Positions 40,559 to 51,439 are shown, numbered from the stretch's first letter. The stretch: 64,000 nucleotides of DNA from Acanthosepion esculentum (GCA_964036315.1 OZ038495.1:24209190-24273189), one strand, 5' to 3'. Numbers and translations: made by a program. Notes: generated from the sequence alone by a model not told the origin.

Positions 40559-42623
40559 CTAGGGTCGCCCATCCGAGTAGAACATTGCTGGGGTGAGGAC
40601 ACCGACAGCCTGTCCCATTGAACCTGACGCCATCTCATTTTCGACGGTATCACCATGAGACAGGCCACCGATGTCCGCTGGAAATGTTAATTTAAGCGCC
40701 CTATACAGGGAAGGGTGAACAAAAACAGGGACCCTCCCTCTGCACGTTTTAGAAGGATCCAAATTGGGCTCAAATACCGCCGCTGGGGGCACTAATTTCA
40801 AAGATGAGTTTGCCTCCTCAATCATGCCCCAAATCTCCCGCGTACCCAGGCCCGATCGCACAACTGTTAGGAGTCTTTTTGCTTTTTCAAAATTTGTCGG
40901 GTCCTCAATGTCCAGTCCACTCAACTTTTGAAAGTTGAATAGGACTTTCAAGGGCCTGGGGTTCTTGGTTATCCCCAACACATTATCCACATGGACCCGG
41001 GATACGCGGCAGACGTCTTCCCCTAAGTTATATGGAGGCTTCAGTTTTTTCTTCCCCTTTTCCCCCACGACCTGAGCGTCTGGACTTCTGTTTCGTTTTT
41101 TATGTGGTGTCTGGGAAGGTGTTGGGGTAGGTGTACTTGCTGGTGTGTGTGATGGAGTCATTCCAGATGGGGTCTTGATGGGGGAAGGTTTGTTTGAAAT
41201 AGGTTTCTTATGTTTCGCAGGAGAATTTGATAAGGATTTTGGCGCTGGAGGTTTAGCAAATGATGGAGGGGAAGACGGGGCAGAGGATGAGGGGCAGGGA
41301 ACCCCCAGCGGCTTCTGTTTCTTTGCCTTTTTGTCCTCCAGCTTCTGCTTCAACTTCTTGAGGTCTAAAATCTTCTGCCAGCTTGGCTCATTAAGTTTCT
41401 GAGCAGGAGTCGCAGTCTCCTCATAAGAGGCCGAGGCGTCGCCCTCCGAGCTAGTAGAGGGAATGGGGCTGTAGGTGGTTTTGTCCCCGGAGTCATGCTG
41501 AGACAGAGGTCCCGCTGTCTGGACCTTCCCTTTGGCCCTACCTACTACACGCCATCCCCCCTCATCCTTCTCCTTATCCACACTTGTGGAAGGCGTTGGT
41601 TTGAGGGGCAATGGGGGCAAAGACCCAACCGAGGGATTTTCCACACCGGTCCGCTTAGTAGGTAGGCCCATTACAGGCGCCGCGGTTTTATCAGTGTCGG
41701 CCAAAGGGGGATTTGGGTCGCCAGCAACCGGAGCTCCAGGGGCCTTCTTCCCTGGGCAGGAGGAGGAGAGATGACCAGTCACTCCACACCTCCAGCATAC
41801 TGGTTTTCTGCCAGTCACAATGACTGGCAATCTCCGGTTGCCAAAATCCAGACAGTTGGGGATGGACTTGAAGGCCGCCTCATCAATCATGATGTCAAAA
41901 GTCCACCCCCCGTTCAAATTGTCCGAGAGAGCCCCTAAAATTTGGCCGTACTGCATAAAGAATGCAGCCAGGAGCTCTCCGGAAATTTGAGGAGGAACCT
42001 CAAACACTGCCACCCTGGTCCTTCGCCTACCCATGTATTCGGTACGGAGAATCAGGTCCTTTGTTATCAACTCCCTTTTTGCCATTTCCAGGCAATCCTC
42101 TGGCGTGGGCAGCAGTACGTCCCACATGAAGAATTTCACTCCCTTGATTACTCTTTGGGGTTTTATCCCCAGGGACATAAGTGATTTGATCACTGTGTCT
42201 TTCGTGGATCGACAGATTTTGCGCGTACGCCTGTCAACCGCGAAGACGGTCACCATTCTTTGTTCGAACTTCTGAAGTTCCTGGACGTCTTTAAGGATGC
42301 CATCTTTATTTACAAGATGGGCAAAATCCTTTGCCTTTTCCAGGAACTCCGCGATGTTCACAATACAACTCGGGGGGGGACTTCCAGCAAGAGGGCGATT
42401 CCTCGGCTGTAGACTTGGACTGAGCCACTTTCGGCACCTTTTCATTTGTGTTGGAGACCTGCATGGCCTCCTCCTTGTCATTTGCGTTTGCCTTGTCAGG
42501 TTTGATTGGGGAAACCTTACCCCGTTTTTTAGATTTGGATTTATCTTTATCTGGGGGGTCGGCTTTAGCAGCCGCCCCAAAGAGGTCTTTCTTGACCCCT
42601 GACCGACTCATTTCGTCGGCCAT
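40559..42623 (-). pseudogene. LINE ORF1 with a +1 frameshift in a G-run (unit 6)
   Basis: The genuine start (ATG 42623) reads about 84 correct codons, then shifts at a run of 8 G (42372-42379; 7 G in the other units) and stops after 105 codons at 42306. The remaining frame, with the RRM-like part, CCHC and tail, is open to 40559 but has no proper start. An open reading of 673 codons exists only by joining an out-of-frame N-terminus. Further private changes are DPTNFEK and SGLGTR. A homopolymer sequencing error is a real alternative. Confidence 0.85.
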
Positions 42624-43439
42624 TTAAAAGTTCAGGCAGAAACACTTGCCCAATTGTGAGGAGTTGAGATAGGGAAAAAAAATAAAAGGCAAAAACAAAA
42701 GTAGTTAAAGTTAAAGTACCACAAAAGTAAATTAAAACAAATTAACAATAAACTTTAAATCAAAGGCTATAAAATAAATAAACTTGGAAAACTAAAAGTT
42801 CTAGAAAAAGAAAAGAAAAACTATAAACTAAATAGTCTCGTAAGACTTTAAAAAAATAAAATAAAAATGGCGCCCGAAGGCAGCCGAAATAAAAGAAAAA
42901 ACAATAAATAAAACTCCTACTTTTTTCCGTCAATTAAACAACAGAAAAAGAAAAGAAATAAAAATGTCTGGTTTGACACTAGTCAAACCAAACTAAAAAA
43001 TAAAGGTTTGCGGCCGAAGCCGCTAAAGAAATAAATTAAAACCAAAAGCTGAAACTTAAAAAATTAAAGGATTGCGACCGAAGTCGCTAAATAAAACGGG
43101 GGAGGGTAAAAACGAAAAGGAGGATAAATTAAAACAAAACTTTTTCTTTTTTCTTTTCTTCAAATGTAACAACAACAGAAAATAAAAAAGCCGGTAAGAC
43201 TTTGTCTTACCGAACTAAAAAATCAAAAAATGTTGGCCGAAGCCAAGAAAGAAAAAATATATTCAAATGAAACAAATGAAAATAAAAACTTAAAAAATAA
43301 CTTAACTTAAAAGACCAAAAGTCAATAACACGTTCACCCGTCAAAAAAAGGTCTAAAAAATAACAACCGCCCGGGGGTATTCCGAGCCAAAAAACAGTAA
43401 TTTTCACTCCGAACAAGTTCACCAAAACCAGGTCACACT
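42624..43439 (-). other. LINE unit 6 5'UTR with hairpin tract
   Basis: Hairpin tract 42834-43246; the GCGGC-UUCG stem-loop is at 43010-43023. It shares the single base change CTAAAAAAT (near 43354) with unit 7. Confidence 0.78.
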
Positions 43440-44192
43440 AATATTTATTTGCATATATTAAAAAAAACATATACAAAATGTGGCACAAGGCCTAAAAAGG
43501 GGGATGGGGAAGGACGGTCATCATCAGTCTTAAACTAAAAACTTAGCTAGTCGCAACCACTGACCCAAACATACCAACAACGGTCCGAGCACCAAAACAA
43601 CACATTCTTCCATACCTTTCTTACTACATCCACCATAATTCCTCAAATTCTCTATGAAAATCTAACTAGTCCCCATATGTACAATACAAAGTCAGTGGGG
43701 GGGGGGGGAGATAACAACTTTAAAAACCCCAATGTATATTTACAAAACAAATGAACTATTTACAAGAAAACAAAACAAAATAAGATTAGTAATAAAACCC
43801 CCCACAGTACCTAAAATGTGGCAGTAACATCAGTTAACTGGACGAAAAAATTGCGGGATTATAAAAGTTTGAAAAACAGTCATCCTTCCAAAATCACTCA
43901 CACAGACACACACTCATTCAGACACAATAACAAATACGAAAAACCACACACACGAAACGAAAGCCATCCCGCAACTACCAGAGAACTGACGTCACTGGCC
44001 ACCTAACGCGGGAGGGGATGGGGAATTAAACTAAAGAAAAATAGGGACAGAAATAAAAGGGGGGCTAATGAGCATACATACTCTAGCTAAGTTAACCAGA
44101 AACGAGAAACTAAAAATTCAAAATAAACCTATACTAGTCTAATATCGGGACGGGTTGCTTCTGTTGAACCCATGAGGGACGAAATCCTGCAC

Positions 44193-47100
44193 CTAACCGA
44201 GGTCCAAGTGCCACTCCAAGTCAGCTCCTCTCACTCTACACATTCGCGCAAGATTTACCCACCTTTTGCCGAATTCTGATGAAGGGAGTCGCCGCCTTTC
44301 CGTCCTAATCTTGACTTTAAGCTGATGCTTAAAGTACAAGATTAGTAGGGAAGAAGTGAACTTCTCACCTTCATAGAATCCCTTCTGACGCGTCACCCAA
44401 ATCACGACTCTCATAACTCCTAGCAAGCAGTGGAACACATAAAGTTCAGACTCCGTTAGCGGCGGGGCCACATTGCTACAAACAGAAGCGGCCTCAAGGA
44501 CGAAAAACTTTCCCTGCAACATGCGAACCATGAGACCTTCAACAAACTTACACAATGGTGCTACCGACTTGCAATGAAAGAAGACGTGACCAAGGGTCTC
44601 GACTTCCCCCTCACAACGTCGGCAGTTTGGATATTTCTCCAAACCCGCTGCGCAAAGTTTTTTGCCGACCCAGAGGGCCCCACGTATCACCAGCCAGGTG
44701 AGGGATGCCTCATCGTTGTTGAGACATTTCAACCCGGAAGCCCAAGGCCAGATTGAGCGAGCCTCCCGCTTCGTAAGACCGAGCTCGTCAATCAAATCAT
44801 CATGAACGGACCCCCTGACTACCACCCGATATAATGCCCTACGAGACAACGCCTGGACGTTGTGGAGGCCAACCGTCGCCCGTAAGAGGTGTTTCAGAGC
44901 CAGACGACATTCACGGTAGAAGGAGCACTCGGCACGAGGCAAACGGCCAGCCTCCTCCTCGCCCGAGTGCACACTTCTCAAGGATGGGAAGGATCTACGG
45001 GCGTCTTCCTTCCAGAAGGCGCCCCCGTCATCCGAATCGCGACACAAACGATCCAGGAACCCGATGCGAAGCATATCGAGACGAATCTCAATGCTAGGCA
45101 TACCTAGACCGCCTTCAGCAGGATGAAGGCAACAGATCTCCCGACATACCCTAGGAGCTCTGCCTCTCCACAAGAAAGAGAACAAGAGCTGTACTAATGA
45201 AAGCACTGTGGTAGACGGAAGTGGAAGTACCGAGAGTCGGTAAAGGAGAATCGGGTAGATATGTGAAACACATACCTCCGCCCTCCCCTTCAAGGAAAGC
45301 CTCCTCCGAGACCACAAATTAATTGCGCTCTCGGCCTTCTCTCGTACCTCCGACCAATTCATATCCAACTGGATATCAGGACCGAACCAGACGCCGAGTA
45401 TCTTGATCGGCCCATCCGTCCAGCTGAATGGTCCGGGAAGAGAAACCCCCTTCCACGCACCCAACCGCAAGCCAACAGACTTATCGCGGTTGATCTTGGC
45501 CCCTGTCACCATCTCATACCCACCGATTTCTCTGCTGACTTCGTTAATCTCGGCTCTGCTCGACACAAGAACCGAAACGTCGTCAGCATAGGCAGAATAC
45601 CTGGCCGAGGTGGTAGCACCAGGTAAAGAGATTCCGCGTAGGACCGGATTCGCCTTTAACTTGCGAAGGAAGGGTTCCAACGCAAGAACGTAAAGCATAG
45701 GCGAAAGCGGACAACCCTGACGAATAGATCGAGACAATACGAAAGGTTCCGATCTTACCCCGTTCACTTCCACCAGCGCACCGGGGGTCGCATACATAAG
45801 CCGGATCCAGGAGCGAAAGTACGGCCCGAAACCGGCAGCCGAAAGAACAGCCTCCAAGAATCGATGGTCAACCCTATCAAAGGCCTTGGACTGATCTAAA
45901 TTGATCAGCGCGGCTTCACTGTCGACTTTCTCGATGATCAGGCGCACCATGTGAAGGTTGTCCTGAATAGTCCGGCCCTTCACAGAACAAGTCTGCTCGG
46001 AGCCAATCAGACTAGACAGGACAAGCTGCAAACGGTTAGCCAAGACCTTAGCCAAAATCTTTAACTCTGTATTTAACATAGTTAAAGGGCGAAAGTTACC
46101 TATCCCATCCCCACCGCTTTTGTCCTTACGCAGCAGCTTGATCACACCCCTGGTGAAGCGTTGAGGTATAGACCCCTGCTTCATCCAGTTGTTAAAGACC
46201 AGCTCCAGCAAAGGAACAAAAACGGGCGACTGCCTCAAGTAAACTTCGTAAGGAAGACCATCTAATCCCGGAGACTTATCCAGGCCAACCTGTTTCAGCG
46301 CTTCCCAGATTTCCGACTCAGTGATGGGACCCTCGCACCCAGCCGCTTCAGCTGCCTCAAGGCAGGGAAAGTCAGCTAAATAGGTGTCGAACCGAGCAGA
46401 GCTCAGACCGGGCTCCCTGGTAAAAAGCTCCCGAAAGTAATCCCGAAAAGCCTCGCATATGCCCGAGTTTGTAGTCACTGTCCGCCCATCCGGCAATGTG
46501 ACGCTCGCGATATGCCGTCTTGAAGCATTCCTACTTTCCTCTGCACGCAGTTCCGCGGCCATATTCGTCGCCTCAGAGGACATTCTTTTTAACCTAGCCC
46601 TAACTACCAGAGCTTGATCCTTCTTGATAAGCAAGGAGGACAACTCTGCCTTAGCTAAGACTACTTCCCCACTATCACGGGATTTCACAGCCCGATCAAC
46701 TCTTTGTTCTAGAGCCGTTTGCGCCGCTAATCTATCTACATTGAGTCGACGACTAAAATCGGCAGCAAACGTTCGAATTTTAGATTTTAGTTTGTCCCAC
46801 CAGGCATTTCCCACCACAGCCCCCGTCAGCTCCCTTTGTAAGGTTAGTAAAAACTGGTCCCGGAAATGCTGCTCGCCAAATAACGAGCAGTTGAATTTCC
46901 AGTAGCCAGTTATCCTAACATTAGGCTTATCTAAGTTTACACGGACCCGGACAAGCCTATGATCCGAATAAACTATATAATGAAAACTTGGACACCCTAA
47001 GAGTCCTACATCGACTCTCCTAACTAAAACTCGGTCGAGGTAACTCGCAAGCACACCTACAGCCGAGCTGCCACTATTTGTCCAAGTCCATACTACCCGC

Positions 47101-47663
47101 TGAGGGTGTTCATTCCGGTACTTGTCGATGAGATCAAACCCATCGACAAAGCCCCGAAAATGTTCCACTCCCCAGTTTTTAGTACCCGCTTTATATTTTG
47201 ACCCTATACGATCTATATCGGGGTCAAGGACGGCATTCCAATCCCCCGCTAAAATTAACCGACGTGATGTCGTCATAAACGGCTCGATCTGCCGAAACAA
47301 AGCAGGTCGCTCAGCCTGGGTATTGGGCCCATAAACCCCAATGAGACGCAAAGCCTTATCCTTTATGGTAGCATCCAGCACGCAAAGCCTGCCCGCCGGA
47401 TCTGCGAAGACAAGAGCACACGCAGCCTTCAAAGTCTTGCTCACCAGCCAAGAGACACCCCTCGAGTGTCCATCAAAACATGCTGAATAAAGAGTAAACT
47501 CCCTAGACAGAATGTCTTCATGATCGCGAGAAGAAAAACGGGTCTCTTGTACACAACATATATTCACACCGAGGCTCTGAAGGTCGCGAACGAGTCTCAC
47601 CCTTCGAGACTCCGACCTCAGGCCTCGGACATTCACACTAGCTAACCAGAGTGCCATTATCAA
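44193..47663 (-). CDS. LINE ORF2: endonuclease-reverse transcriptase (unit 7)
   Basis: Intact frame with B-type markers Ile251 and Ile346 but without the stop of units 2 and 4. Private changes are Thr849 to Ala (HPAEGG), Gln966 to Arg (LTKREA) and Ala to Gly in SEFGKRW. The catalytic residues are unchanged. Confidence 0.94.
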   Translation of the reverse strand: MIMALWLASVNVRGLRSESRRVRLVRDLQSLGVNICCVQETRFSSRDHEDILSREFTLYSACFDGHSRGVSWLVSKTLKAACALVFADPAGRLCVLDATIKDKALRLIGVYGPNTQAERPALFRQIEPFMTTSRRLILAGDWNAVLDPDIDRIGSKYKAGTKNWGVEHFRGFVDGFDLIDKYRNEHPQRVVWTWTNSGSSAVGVLASYLDRVLVRRVDVGLLGCPSFHYIVYSDHRLVRVRVNLDKPNVRITGYWKFNCSLFGEQHFRDQFLLTLQRELTGAVVGNAWWDKLKSKIRTFAADFSRRLNVDRLAAQTALEQRVDRAVKSRDSGEVVLAKAELSSLLIKKDQALVVRARLKRMSSEATNMAAELRAEESRNASRRHIASVTLPDGRTVTTNSGICEAFRDYFRELFTREPGLSSARFDTYLADFPCLEAAEAAGCEGPITESEIWEALKQVGLDKSPGLDGLPYEVYLRQSPVFVPLLELVFNNWMKQGSIPQRFTRGVIKLLRKDKSGGDGIGNFRPLTMLNTELKILAKVLANRLQLVLSSLIGSEQTCSVKGRTIQDNLHMVRLIIEKVDSEAALINLDQSKAFDRVDHRFLEAVLSAAGFGPYFRSWIRLMYATPGALVEVNGVRSEPFVLSRSIRQGCPLSPMLYVLALEPFLRKLKANPVLRGISLPGATTSARYSAYADDVSVLVSSRAEINEVSREIGGYEMVTGAKINRDKSVGLRLGAWKGVSLPGPFSWTDGPIKILGVWFGPDIQLDMNWSEVREKAESAINLWSRRRLSLKGRAEVCVSHIYPILLYRLSVLPLPSTTVLSLVQLLFSFLWRGRAPRVCREICCLHPAEGGLGMPSIEIRLDMLRIGFLDRLCRDSDDGGAFWKEDARRSFPSLRSVHSGEEEAGRLPRAECSFYRECRLALKHLLRATVGLHNVQALSRRALYRVVVRGSVHDDLIDELGLTKREARSIWPWASGLKCLNNDEASLTWLVIRGALWVGKKLCAAGLEKYPNCRRCEGEVETLGHVFFHCKSVAPLCKFVEGLMVRMLQGKFFVLEAASVCSNVAPPLTESELYVFHCLLGVMRVVIWVTRQKGFYEGEKFTSSLLILYFKHQLKVKIRTERRRLPSSEFGKRWVNLARMCRVRGADLEWHLDLG

Positions 47664-47668
47664 ATCGA

Positions 47669-49732
47669 TTAGGGTCGCCCATCAGAGTAGAACATTGCTG
47701 GGGTGAGGACACCGACAGCCTGTCCCATTGAACCTGACGCCATCTCATTTTCGACGGTATCACCATGAGACAGGCCACCGATGTCCGCTGGAAATGTTAA
47801 TTTAAGTGCCCTATACAGGGAAGGGTGAACAAAAACAGGGACCCTCCCTCTGCATGATTTAGAAGGATCCAAATTGGGCTCAAATACCGCCGCTGGGGGC
47901 ACTAATTTCAGCGATGAGTTTGCCTCCTCAATCATGCCCCAAATCTCCCGCGTACCCGGGCCCGATCGCACAACTGTTAGGAGTCTTTTTGCTTTTTCAA
48001 AATTTTTCGGGTCCTCAATGTCCAGTCCACTCAACTTTTGAAAGTTGAATAGGACTTTCAAGGGCCTGGGGTTCTTGGTTATCCCCAACACATTATCCAC
48101 ATGGACCCGGGATACGCGGCAGACGTCTTCCCCTAAGTTATATGGAGGCTTCAGTTTTTTCTTCCCCTTTTCCCCCACGACCTGAGCGTCTGGACTTCTG
48201 TTTCGTTTTTTATGTGGTGTCTGGGAAGGTGTTGGGGTAGGTGTACTTGCTGGTGTGTGTGATGGAGTCATTCCAGATGGGGTCTTGATGGGGGAAGGTT
48301 TGTTTGAAATAGGTTTCTTATGTTTCGCAGGAGAATTTGATAAGGATTTTGGCGCTGGAGGTTTAGCAAATGATGGAGGGGAAGACGGGGCAGAGGATGA
48401 GGGGCAGGGAACCCCCAGCGGCTTCTGTTTCTTTGCCTTTTTGTCCTCCAGCTTCTGCTTCAACTTCTTGAGGTCTAAAATCTTCTGCCAGCTTGGCTCA
48501 TTAAGTTTCTGAGCAGGAGTCGCAGTCTCCTCATAAGAGGCCGAGGCGTCGCCCTCCGAGCTAGTAGAGGGAATGGGGCTGTAGGTGGTTTTGTCCCCGG
48601 AGTCATGCTGAGACAGAGGTCCCGCTGTCTGGACCTTCCCTTTGGCCCTACCTACTACACGCCATCCCCCCTCATCCTTCTCCTTATCCACACTTGTGGA
48701 AGGCGTTGGTTTGAGGGGCAATGGGGGCAAAGACCCAACCGAGGGATTTTCCACACCGGTCCGCTTAGTAGGTAGGCCCATTACAGGCGCCGCGGTTTTA
48801 TCAGTGTCGGCCAAAGGGGGATTTGGGTCGCCAGCAACCGGAGCTCCAGGGGCCTTCTTCCCTGGGCAGGAGGAGGAGAGATGACCAGTCACTCCACACC
48901 TCCAGCATACTGGTTTTCTGCCAGTCACAATGACTGGCAATCTCCGGTTGCCAAAATCCAGACAGTTGGGGATGGACTTGAAGGCCGCCTCATCAATCAT
49001 GATGTCAAAAGTCCACCCCCCGTTCAAATTGTCCGAGAGAGCCCCTAAAATTTGGCCGTACTGCATAAAGAATGCAGCCAGGAGCTCTCCGGAAATTTGA
49101 GGAGGAACCTCAAACACTGCCACCCTGGTCCTTCGCCTACCCATGTATTCGGTACGGAGAATCAGGTCCTTTGTTATCAACTCCCTTTTTGCCATTTCCA
49201 GGCAATCCTCTGGCGTGGGCAGCAGTACGTCCCACATGAAGAATTTTACTCCCTTGATTACTCTTTGGGGTTTTATCCCCAGGGACATAAGTGATTTGAT
49301 CACTGTGTCTTTCGTGGATCGACAGATTTTGCGCGTACGCCTGTCAACCGCGAAGACGGTCACCATTCTTTGTTCGAACTTCTGAAGTTCCTGGACGTCC
49401 TTAAGGATGCCATCTTTATTTACAAGATGGGCAAAATCCTTTGCCTTTTCCAGGAACTCCGCGATGTTCACAATACAACTCGGGGGGGACTTCCAGCAAG
49501 AGGGCGATTCCTCGGCTGTAGACTTGGACTGAGCCACTTTCGGCACCTTTTCATTTGAGTTGGAGACCTGCATGGCCTCCTCCTTGTCATTTGCGTTTGC
49601 CTTGTCAGGTTTGATTGGGGAAACCTTACCCCGTTTTTTAGATTTGGATTTATCTTTATCCGGGGGGTCGGCTTTAGCAGCCGCCCCAAAGAGGTCTTTC
49701 TTGACCCCTGACCGACTCATTTCGTCGGCCAT
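47669..49732 (-). CDS. LINE ORF1, Gag-like (unit 7)
   Basis: Intact 687 aa. It has the C-type residues (TPASTP, VHVDN, SKSCRG) together with SNSNEK of unit 2, so it too is a mosaic. CCHC knuckle intact. Stop TAG at 47671-47669. Confidence 0.9.
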   Translation of the reverse strand: MADEMSRSGVKKDLFGAAAKADPPDKDKSKSKKRGKVSPIKPDKANANDKEEAMQVSNSNEKVPKVAQSKSTAEESPSCWKSPPSCIVNIAEFLEKAKDFAHLVNKDGILKDVQELQKFEQRMVTVFAVDRRTRKICRSTKDTVIKSLMSLGIKPQRVIKGVKFFMWDVLLPTPEDCLEMAKRELITKDLILRTEYMGRRRTRVAVFEVPPQISGELLAAFFMQYGQILGALSDNLNGGWTFDIMIDEAAFKSIPNCLDFGNRRLPVIVTGRKPVCWRCGVTGHLSSSCPGKKAPGAPVAGDPNPPLADTDKTAAPVMGLPTKRTGVENPSVGSLPPLPLKPTPSTSVDKEKDEGGWRVVGRAKGKVQTAGPLSQHDSGDKTTYSPIPSTSSEGDASASYEETATPAQKLNEPSWQKILDLKKLKQKLEDKKAKKQKPLGVPCPSSSAPSSPPSFAKPPAPKSLSNSPAKHKKPISNKPSPIKTPSGMTPSHTPASTPTPTPSQTPHKKRNRSPDAQVVGEKGKKKLKPPYNLGEDVCRVSRVHVDNVLGITKNPRPLKVLFNFQKLSGLDIEDPKNFEKAKRLLTVVRSGPGTREIWGMIEEANSSLKLVPPAAVFEPNLDPSKSCRGRVPVFVHPSLYRALKLTFPADIGGLSHGDTVENEMASGSMGQAVGVLTPAMFYSDGRP

Positions 49733-50548
49733 TTAAAAGTTCAGGCAGAAACACTTGCCCAATTGTGAGGAGTTGAGATAGGGAAAAAAAATAAAAGGCA
49801 AAAACAAAAGTAGTTAAAGTTAAAGTACCACAAAAGTAAATTAAAACAAATTAACAATAAACTTTAAATCAAAGGCTATAAAATAAATAAACTTGGAAAA
49901 CTAAAAGTTCTAGAAAAAGAAAAGAAAAACTATAAACTAAATAGTCTCGTAAGACTTTAAAAAAATAAAATAAAAATGGCGCCCGAAGGCAGCCGAAATA
50001 AAAGAAAAAACAATAAATAAAACTCCTACTTTTTTCCGTCAATTAAACAACAGAAAAAGAAAAGAAATAAAAATGTCTGGTTTGACACTAGTCAAACCAA
50101 ACTAAAAAATAAAGGTTTGCGGCCGAAGCCGCTAAAGAAATAAATTAAAACCAAAAGCTGAAACTTAAAAAATTAAAGGATTGCGACCGAAGTCGCTAAA
50201 TAAAACGGGGGAGGGTAAAAACGAAAAGGAGGATAAATTAAAACAAAACTTTTTCTTTTTTCTTTTCTTCAAATGTAACAACAACAGAAAATAAAAAAGC
50301 CGGTAAGACTTTGTCTTACCGAACTAAAAAATCAAAAAATGTTGGCCGAAGCCAAGAAAGAAAAAATATATTCAAATGAAACAAATGAAAATAAAAACTT
50401 AAAAAATAACTTAACTTAAAAGACCAAAAGTCAATAACACGTTCACCCGTCAAAAAAAGGTCTAAAAAATAACAACCGCCCGGGGGTATTCCGAGCCAAA
50501 AAACAGTAATTTTCACTCCGAACAAGTTCACCAAAACCAGGTCACACT
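49733..50548 (-). other. LINE unit 7 5'UTR, true 5' end of the array
   Basis: Hairpin tract 49943-50355, with stem-loops at 50119-50132, 50183-50196 and 50342-50355. The leader ends at AGTGTGACC (50548), where similarity to the inter-unit junctions stops. This fixes the 5' terminus of the element at base level. Confidence 0.82.
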
Positions 50549-50700
50549 GAAATCCAACGCACAAGTAGGATTATTTATGAAATGATCCGCAATCGACGAC
50601 CCATACGTATTTCGAATGGAATCGCCCAACGAAAATTTTTTATTTAATATTTTCGCAGGTACGTGTTGTTTAATTCTATCATGGCCTTTAATAAAAAATT
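50549..50700 (-). pseudogene. Penelope-like GIY-YIG C-terminal fragment at the array border
   Basis: The minus strand encodes DRIKQHVPAKIL and SSIADHFINNPTCALDF in one open frame. These resemble the region after the GIY-YIG core of Penelope-like endonucleases (pattern RIKQHVP...SSI..HL..NP.CA). The frame is cut on its 3' side by the LINE 5' end at 50548 and on its 5' side by the (TA)n at 50717. Only about 45 codons remain. Family assignment is from recalled patterns, not from a search. Confidence 0.55.
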
Positions 50701-50714
50701 TGTTTTTTATGCCT

Positions 50715-50716
<2 letters not shown>

Positions 50717-50771
<55 letters not shown>

Positions 50772-50849
50772 CACACACAATTATAAATATAAGCTAAAAG
50801 TGTAAAATAGAAAATAATGTTATGGCTCAATTTGTAAAGCCTAAATATG

Positions 50850-50893
<44 letters not shown>
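50717..50893. repeat. Microsatellites: (TA)n, (CA)n and (AAT)n
   Basis: (TA)n at 50717-50763 runs into a short (CA)n at 50764-50779. A separate (AAT)n lies at about 50851-50893. Between them is AT-rich sequence without coding signal. Confidence 0.95.
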
Positions 50894-50894
<1 letters not shown>

Positions 50895-51439
50895 GCAAAT
50901 AGCATGCGTTGTAGCATAATCGTCAGGCAATCGTGAAAATTTCCAGTCCCCTAACGATTGTGATACAACGTTTGAAGCTCGGGTAGCGTAAAATAGAGCA
51001 ACAGTTTGGTAACATATATTATTATTACAGATATGTACATCTGTGTGCGTGAGTGTATGATGGGTAGTTATAGAGGGAAAGAAACTTTCGCATCGATTAA
51101 GACGGATGAGGGCCTAACAATTCCGTTCTTCAGTCTCCCTACAAATATGATTTGAATGAAGGCGTAAAGGATTGGGAAGGACAAGACCGATCATTCAGCA
51201 GAGGCATGTGATATAGTATAGATATTCCTATTTGTTCGATATCAATAGTACATGACTTTATAAAGATGATTGTCTAAATCCAAGAAGCATAGGCTGACCA
51301 AGAGAAGATTAGGACCTAAAAATCCCTAAACAACAAATGTAAAAGTGATTTCTTGAAGTGAACTTGGATTTGAATACTGGCAAATACTGACTGTATATAA
51401 AAGATTTGCTCAACAAGAAATACGTGAATAGCGAATCAA
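50894..51439. other. Unassigned AT-rich sequence
   Basis: Nothing is recognised here on either strand: no ORF of note, no repeat arms and no match to the transporter exon expected downstream of 53262. Confidence 0.5.

Larger units (their letters stand above)
36333..43439 (-). mobile_element. LINE unit 6 (ORF2 intact, ORF1 frameshifted)
   Basis: A 7107-bp unit. ORF2 is very close to unit 5. ORF1 is a mosaic: its 3' part near 40740 is A-type (SKTCRG), while the part from about 40980 upward is C-type (VHVDN, TPASTP). 3'UTR 36333-37082. Confidence 0.92.
1..50548 (-). repeat. Head-to-tail tandem array of a 7.1 kb Tx1/L1-like LINE (7 full units and one partial)
   Basis: Seven units of 7107-7123 bp and the 5'UTR of an eighth follow one another with the same orientation and the same junction sequence. 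Junctions lie at 744/745, 7867/7868, 14981/14982, 22103/22104, 29224/29225, 36332/36333 and 43439/43440. At each one the 3' end of a unit (minus strand AATAAATATT) touches the 5' end of the next (AGTGTGACC) with no spacer, target sequence or poly(A). The right border is sharp at 50548, where the common sequence ends at AGTGTGACC and unrelated sequence begins. The left border is outside the window. Units differ by few substitutions and homopolymer indels, which points to recent amplification or homogenisation. Confidence 0.95.
43440..50548 (-). mobile_element. LINE unit 7, the 5'-most unit of the array (both ORFs intact)
   Basis: A 7109-bp unit at the right edge, the only one whose 5' end meets non-LINE DNA. 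It has the most private changes. In the 3'UTR (43440-44192) these include an 11-G run near 43698 and AAAGTTTG for AAAGTATG near 43864. In ORF2 there are three amino-acid changes. Greater divergence at an array edge fits weaker homogenisation there. Confidence 0.92.

Noticed and set aside
40559..42580. A 673-aa ORF1 with a different N-terminus in unit 6
   Set aside because: The first part reads a wrong frame of the normal ORF1 up to the inserted G; it is a by-product of the frameshift, not an alternative protein.
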